Shown: piece after piece, positions 50,884 to 55,220 of the stretch | Layout: each line of letters starts with the position of its first letter | Numbering within the stretch: position 1 is the stretch's first letter | NCBI GenBank assembly: GCA_018968815.1 | Contig: JAGWZL010000011.1 | Coordinates: 1-55,220, forward strand | Source of the DNA: Verrucomicrobiota bacterium | GTDB taxonomy: Bacteria > Chlamydiota > Chlamydiia > Chlamydiales > SM23-39 | Reading direction: 5' to 3' | Length of the DNA stretch: 55,220 bases | Notes under the pieces: model-generated | What the model saw: the letters and a program-made list of their open reading frames with translations, nothing else | Told to the model about the DNA's origin: nothing | Database searches by the model: none | Position numbers and translations under genes: made by a program

Positions 50884-50885
50884 AG

Positions 50886-51947
50886 CTAGGTTCTTCCCCT
50901 CGCAATCCGATAGAGATGGAGACTCGAACAAACCCAAATAAAAGGATGAGGCAATAAAAAGGCAGTCACAGAAAGCACAACCGAGTTTTTTAACCCCTTG
51001 CCCATCAAATAACTCATCAACACGCTCAGCGTCAGCAAGAGCGCAAAGAATAAATTTTTCTTCGAAGGCGTGCGCCCCTCTTCAATCCCAAACGCACACC
51101 CAAGAAAAGTAAAACTAAATACCGCCAAAGAGAGCGTCATGCGGCGTAAACACTCAATATGCGCCTGCTGCACCTTGGAGTAGAGTCTTAACATTTTGAA
51201 GCTCAATACGTTGACATCAAGTCGGGAGCGATTGCGCTTCAAGGCCTTCGAAAGAAGCGGGGCCGATGTAGACATGAGTTGTTGATTTTCGATCATGAGA
51301 GGGTCAAAACCGGACTCGGTGGGGAGATAGGAGATGAGGGCGAGCTCTTTTCCGATCAGCGTATTTTCTTCGAGGAGCAGCTTGCGGGCGGAAATGAGGC
51401 TGAGGCGGTTGGTGCCCACATTGGGGACGATGAGCGTCATATCTTTGATCGTCTCGTCGTCTTTGACATCCATATCGAGGAAAGCGTTTTTGAGTTTGAC
51501 CAGTTTTTGTCTTTGGAGAAGGAGGAGGGGATTGGAGGTCGTTTCATGGTAGAGGAGGGTTTTGCTGGCGCGTCTGCAAAAGGGGGCGATTTCGGCGCAA
51601 AGGGTAAAATTGAGAAGAGCTAAAAAAATCGATACGAACAGAGGGGGCGTTACGATTTTTGTCAGACTCATGCCGGCAGCGCGTAGAGCGGTCAATTCAA
51701 AAGACCGGCTCATTCTTTGAAACAGGAGTAAAGAGGCGATGAGGGTGGAAATCGGAATTGCAATCGGCAAAATGGTGGGAATCTGGTAAAGTATAAACAG
51801 TCCAGTCATGGAAAAGTCGCCCGAGAGAGCTGTAAAGCGGGCGATCTCTTTAAAGCGGGCGATCATCAACACTGCGATGAACGTGCTGACGGACAGCAAA
51901 AAAACACGAGCATAACTGTGCAAAGCGTAGCGCCACAAAATCGACAT
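50886..51947 (-). CDS. lptF: LptF/LptG-family permease (first of pair)
   Basis: The partner permease, 353 residues from ATG 51947 (MSILWRYALHSYARVFLLS). Recognisable are the helix pair with YQIPTILPIAIPISTLIASLLLFQRMSRSFELTALRAAGMS, a typical YjgP/YjgQ block, the periplasmic beta domain at about residues 130-245, and three C-terminal helices. It ends two bases before the GTG of the next permease. Its start codon lies inside the 5' frame of divergent tilS, and the two genes overlap head to head by 30 bases. Confidence 0.85.
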   Translation of the reverse strand: MSILWRYALHSYARVFLLSVSTFIAVLMIARFKEIARFTALSGDFSMTGLFILYQIPTILPIAIPISTLIASLLLFQRMSRSFELTALRAAGMSLTKIVTPPLFVSIFLALLNFTLCAEIAPFCRRASKTLLYHETTSNPLLLLQRQKLVKLKNAFLDMDVKDDETIKDMTLIVPNVGTNRLSLISARKLLLEENTLIGKELALISYLPTESGFDPLMIENQQLMSTSAPLLSKALKRNRSRLDVNVLSFKMLRLYSKVQQAHIECLRRMTLSLAVFSFTFLGCAFGIEEGRTPSKKNLFFALLLTLSVLMSYLMGKGLKNSVVLSVTAFLLPHPFIWVCSSLHLYRIARGRT

Positions 51948-52871
51948 GTACCGAGTGTAACAAAAGGATTTCTTAGCGTCCATTGGGATCGGGCAAAGCC
52001 TCTTCTACTGGGCTATTCAGGAGGTCCTGACTCAAAAGCTTTGCTCTACGCTCTTTTGGAAGAGGGGATTCAACCCCATATTGCCCATGTCGATCACGGT
52101 TGGAGAGAGGAGAGCCGGGCAGAGGCTCTTGCCATTGAGAAAGAGGCGAGCCAATTAGGATGCCCCTTTTTTACTTGTAGGCTGACCCCCAAAGAGCGGA
52201 GCGAAGACGAAGCGAGAAAAGAGCGATTTGCTTTTTTTGCGCGCTTGGCTCCTGCCTATGCCGCTCTGCTTTTAGCCCACCAGGCGGATGATTTGGCTGA
52301 GACCGTATTAAAGAGAGTCCTGGAAGGGGCTCATCTGTCCCGTTTGGGCGGCATGCGAGAAGTAGATGCGCAATTTGGCATGACGATTTGGCGCCCCTTC
52401 TTGTCACTGACGCGCCCAGAGATCCTTGACTATCTCCAATCCAAAGAGCTTTGTCCCTTTGAAGATGCTTCCAACCAAGACCCTGCCTACCTGCGCGCCC
52501 GGATGAGAACTTCTCTCTTTCCTTATTTGAATGCCCAATTTGGCAAAGAGACCAGGCGCAATCTGTGCCTTCTCTCCACAAGAGCTCACGAGCTGAAAGA
52601 CTATCTCGACCGGAAAGTCGCCCCTATCCCCATTCAGAAAGGCCCCTGGGGGTCTCTCTGCGACCTCTCCGGCTTAGATCCCGTGGAACAGCGCCACCTT
52701 CTCCAAAAAATGGCGGCCCTCGAATCGATCCTTTTGAACCGCGATCAACTCGACACCCTCCTCACTTGGCTGCAAAAAGGGGAAAAATCAAAAATTTACA
52801 CGCACAAAACAAAAAAAATTTCTATTGACAGGGGGCGGGTGTGGATTGTTTTTGATCCTTCAACGGACTGA
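51918..52871 (+). CDS. tilS: tRNA(Ile)-lysidine synthase
   Basis: Attaches lysine to C34 of the CAU-anticodon tRNA-Ile so that it reads AUA. The PP-loop SGGPDS lies at residues 34-39, followed by HVDHGWREESRAEA and LLAHQADDLAETVLKRVLEG. At 317 residues it is the short chlamydial-type TilS with little C-terminal extension. GTG 51918 is the only start-like codon in frame before the PP-loop, which forces a 30-base head-to-head overlap with lptF. Order lptG-lptF-tilS-ftsH fits what I recall of Chlamydia. Confidence 0.93.
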   Translation: MQSVAPQNRHVPSVTKGFLSVHWDRAKPLLLGYSGGPDSKALLYALLEEGIQPHIAHVDHGWREESRAEALAIEKEASQLGCPFFTCRLTPKERSEDEARKERFAFFARLAPAYAALLLAHQADDLAETVLKRVLEGAHLSRLGGMREVDAQFGMTIWRPFLSLTRPEILDYLQSKELCPFEDASNQDPAYLRARMRTSLFPYLNAQFGKETRRNLCLLSTRAHELKDYLDRKVAPIPIQKGPWGSLCDLSGLDPVEQRHLLQKMAALESILLNRDQLDTLLTWLQKGEKSKIYTHKTKKISIDRGRVWIVFDPSTD

Positions 52872-53038
52872 CAATCAACATCATAAAGATAAAGCAAAGA
52901 CAATTTATTCTTTTTTTGCTATGTGGACAGTTCCAGGGCGTATTCAAAGGGGCCGCTCTGGCACTTTACTAAAAGCAGAAAAAGTGGTTTAATTAATCCG
53001 TTTAGAAGAATTTATAACATAAAGAGAGCAAGTCAGTT

Positions 53039-55220
53039 ATGGCCAAAATGAGACCGACTCCGAAAAAAGGGTTTCCCGGGGGATTTTTTGCATTTCTCCT
53101 AGCGGCGATCGTCATTATCATTGGGGTGCAGACCTTTACGAGTTCTGCAGTGGGGAGAGTTTCGTTTAGCCATCAGGCCGAGCATTTAACCAACCTGAAC
53201 CTCACTGTTCCTGAAGAGAACCGCAAAATTGCTCAGAACGAGAATTTGGTGACTTTTACGGGAAAATTTCGAGATGAGCTGCCCGAAGAGAGTGTAGATC
53301 GATTCCGTTACTTAGAGCATTTGAATAAGGTGCATGAGCTGAATCTGGCTGCGAACCGGCTTTCTCAGGATTTGGAGTCGCTGCAAAAAAATGTGACGGA
53401 AGCGGCCGATTTGTATTTGCATTTAAGTGGAGCGACTCTGCCTCGATCTGGATATGTGGTCGTAAGTCCCCTCTTTAACACCTTGAATCGGGACAATGCG
53501 ATTATTTTGCATAGTCTATCGGATCGAGATGTGCCGAGTTTGGCCTTTGTGCAAAGAAGTGTCAGTTTTGCGAATCAAGCGCAATCGATGGAAGCGATTG
53601 AGGCGGCATCGAAGGAGTTGCGCGATCTCGTGGCTCTTCTCCGATCGCCCGCTCTGGGGATTGGCAATGAGTCGATCAAGCAGGAGCTGAAGACGATTGC
53701 GACCCAACTCTCCTCTGCTGTGGATCATTCTCCCGAACTCCAATTGCGCACGTACCGGAATGTCATCAATCAGCTGACGCCGCTCATTGGAAATTTAGGC
53801 CGTGAAACGGAGGGTGTCCGTTTGACCTCTTTGCGCAGTGTGCGCAGCTATATGGAAGCGTTGGATGAATATAGCCACGTGGTGACCGAATTGGAAAAGC
53901 ACGAAGCGCTTCTCGACAAGTCGAGAACGAAAGTGGCCTCGGCGATTTGGTTTTTCAACAACCAAGAGCTGTCGACGCGCGCGCTGGAAAAGCAAGATCC
54001 GGAAGTGTTTAGCCACTGGTTTGCGCAGGCCAAAGAGGAGTGGAGCTCATTTGACAACAATAAAGGGCTGAACTACCGGGCGCCCGATCAGCCGCGCAAT
54101 ACGGTGCTTGAAAAAACCTTCAAAAGCCAGGAGCCGGCTCCCAATTATTTCAGCTATATTTTCACGATTCTCCCTGTGATGCTTGTGATTTTATTCCTCT
54201 ATTTCATTTTCTCGCGCCAAATGAAAGGGGTGGGGTCATCTGCCATGAATTTTGGGAAATCGCCTGCGAAGTTGATGACTAAAGAGACCAATAAGGTGAC
54301 GTTTAAGGATGTGGCTGGCGCGGAAGAGGCGAAAGAGGAGTTGAAAGAGATTGTCGACTTCTTGAAAGATCCGCAGAAATTTACCGCTTTAGGAGCCCGT
54401 ATTCCCAAAGGGGTTTTGCTTGTAGGGCCGCCCGGAACGGGAAAGACTCTTGTTGCGAAAGCGGTGGCTGGGGAAGCGGACCGCCCCTTCTTTTCGATTT
54501 CGGGTTCTGATTTTGTCGAGATGTTTGTGGGTGTGGGCGCAAGCCGGATCCGCGATATGTTTGACACGGCGAAAAAGAATGCGCCTTGCATTATCTTCAT
54601 GGATGAGATCGATGCGGTGGGGAGACACCGGGGAGCGGGGATTGGCGGCGGCCATGATGAGCGGGAACAGACCTTGAATCAGCTGCTTGTGGAGATGGAC
54701 GGATTTGATACGAAGGAGGGGGTCATTTTAATGGCTGCCACCAACCGGCCCGACATTCTCGACCGAGCGCTTTTGCGCCCAGGCCGTTTTGATCGACGCG
54801 TGGTCCTCGATTTGCCCGACGTCAAAGGGCGGCTGGAGATTTTGAAAGTGCATGCCCGCAAGATCAAAATGGATAAGTCTGTGGACCTCAATGATGTCGC
54901 GCGCAGCACGCCGGGTGCATCTGGAGCTGATTTGGAAAATATTTTGAATGAAGCGGCTCTGTTAGCGGCGCGTGTAGGCAGGTCAGCTGTGACCTCTGCG
55001 GAAGTGCGCGAGGCGGCGGATAAGGTGCGCTATGGAAAAGAGCGGCGCAGCTTGGAAATGGACCAAAATGAAAAACTGACGACGGCTTATCATGAATCGG
55101 GCCATGCGATTGCGGGCCTCATCGTGAAATATAGCGATCCTGTCGATAAAGTGACGATTATTCCAAGGGGTTTTTCTTTAGGGGCGACTCACTTTATGCC
55201 GACGAAAAACCGTTTGAGCT
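53039..55220 (+). CDS. ftsH: ATP-dependent zinc metalloprotease FtsH, 3' truncated by window
   Basis: Membrane-bound AAA protease; the first 727 codons are visible. One N-terminal membrane segment (about 13-35) is followed by an unusually large extracytoplasmic region of about 340 residues with coiled-coil tracts. A second membrane segment lies near residues 375-395. The AAA domain has Walker A GPPGTGKT (463-470), Walker B IIFMDEID, the SRH and the pore loop FVGVGAS. The zinc motif HESGH is at 685-689. Typical bacterial FtsH has a ~70-residue periplasmic domain, so the insert is a chlamydial trait. AAAGAG precedes ATG 53039. The 167-bp gap before it holds no gene. Confidence 0.97.
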   Translation, partial: MAKMRPTPKKGFPGGFFAFLLAAIVIIIGVQTFTSSAVGRVSFSHQAEHLTNLNLTVPEENRKIAQNENLVTFTGKFRDELPEESVDRFRYLEHLNKVHELNLAANRLSQDLESLQKNVTEAADLYLHLSGATLPRSGYVVVSPLFNTLNRDNAIILHSLSDRDVPSLAFVQRSVSFANQAQSMEAIEAASKELRDLVALLRSPALGIGNESIKQELKTIATQLSSAVDHSPELQLRTYRNVINQLTPLIGNLGRETEGVRLTSLRSVRSYMEALDEYSHVVTELEKHEALLDKSRTKVASAIWFFNNQELSTRALEKQDPEVFSHWFAQAKEEWSSFDNNKGLNYRAPDQPRNTVLEKTFKSQEPAPNYFSYIFTILPVMLVILFLYFIFSRQMKGVGSSAMNFGKSPAKLMTKETNKVTFKDVAGAEEAKEELKEIVDFLKDPQKFTALGARIPKGVLLVGPPGTGKTLVAKAVAGEADRPFFSISGSDFVEMFVGVGASRIRDMFDTAKKNAPCIIFMDEIDAVGRHRGAGIGGGHDEREQTLNQLLVEMDGFDTKEGVILMAATNRPDILDRALLRPGRFDRRVVLDLPDVKGRLEILKVHARKIKMDKSVDLNDVARSTPGASGADLENILNEAALLAARVGRSAVTSAEVREAADKVRYGKERRSLEMDQNEKLTTAYHESGHAIAGLIVKYSDPVDKVTIIPRGFSLGATHFMPTKNRLS

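Overview
The window looks like a chromosomal segment of a member of the Chlamydiota, probably a Parachlamydiales-type environmental or amoeba-associated lineage and not Chlamydiaceae proper. The grounds are: a long-form FtsH with a large extracytoplasmic insert next to a short TilS and a pair of LptF/LptG-type permeases; a conserved hypothetical gene coupled to glgB; a MOMP-like outer-membrane protein with a Cys/Pro-rich N-terminus; and a PhnP-like/HflX pair. There are also several repeat-rich proteins of the kind host-associated bacteria use as effectors. The 3' end of ftsH lies beyond the window, so the last gene is partial. No species is assigned.

Layout. 0.15-4.6 kb: msrB-marC, a transaldolase, an RluA-type pseudouridine synthase, a small GGQ release-factor-like protein, an RRM RNA-binding protein and a PaaI thioesterase, with two related ~168-bp hairpin elements between divergent genes. 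4.6-9.1 kb: a protein with Cys-bearing 11-residue repeats, an EmrA/EmrB-type exporter operon and a secreted protein. 9.1-21.1 kb: tRNA-Ala and tRNA-Ile, a queuosine salvage pair (yhhQ-tgt), fumC divergent from a TIGR04255-mdh-peptidase operon, an ABC-2 exporter, and a membrane protein coupled to an FAD oxidoreductase. 21.2-29.6 kb is the most accessory part: a DUF4116-like repeat protein, an IR-bounded relic, an MFS carrier, a 52-residue secreted peptide, PhnP-like and HflX, an ankyrin-type protein, a Fic N-terminal remnant, and a HigBA pair whose toxin gene is interrupted by a MITE.

29.6-36.1 kb: a second MarC protein, mtaB, a conserved hypothetical gene and glgB, then an AbiE-type toxin-antitoxin pair with an inverted-repeat operator. 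36.2-39.9 kb: a triple-repeat membrane protein and a secreted glycosyltransferase-like protein made of two tandem copies. 40.0-55.2 kb: ligA, the Cys-rich MOMP-like protein, a membrane metallopeptidase, a possible 2H phosphoesterase, miaB, rplM-rpsI, an acyl-CoA thioesterase, an M32 carboxypeptidase, lptG-lptF, tilS and ftsH.

Themes. tRNA modification recurs (tgt, mtaB, miaB, tilS, RluA-type, possibly the MnmC-like oxidoreductase). Genes are tightly packed: ATGA couplings, convergent overlaps, and terminators inside coding 3' ends. The least explained features are the hairpin element family at 1230-1397 and 3363-3531, whose two copies differ at about ten paired positions with both arms changed together, and the MITE at 29005-29173, whose removal at its TA duplication exactly restores the higB reading frame.
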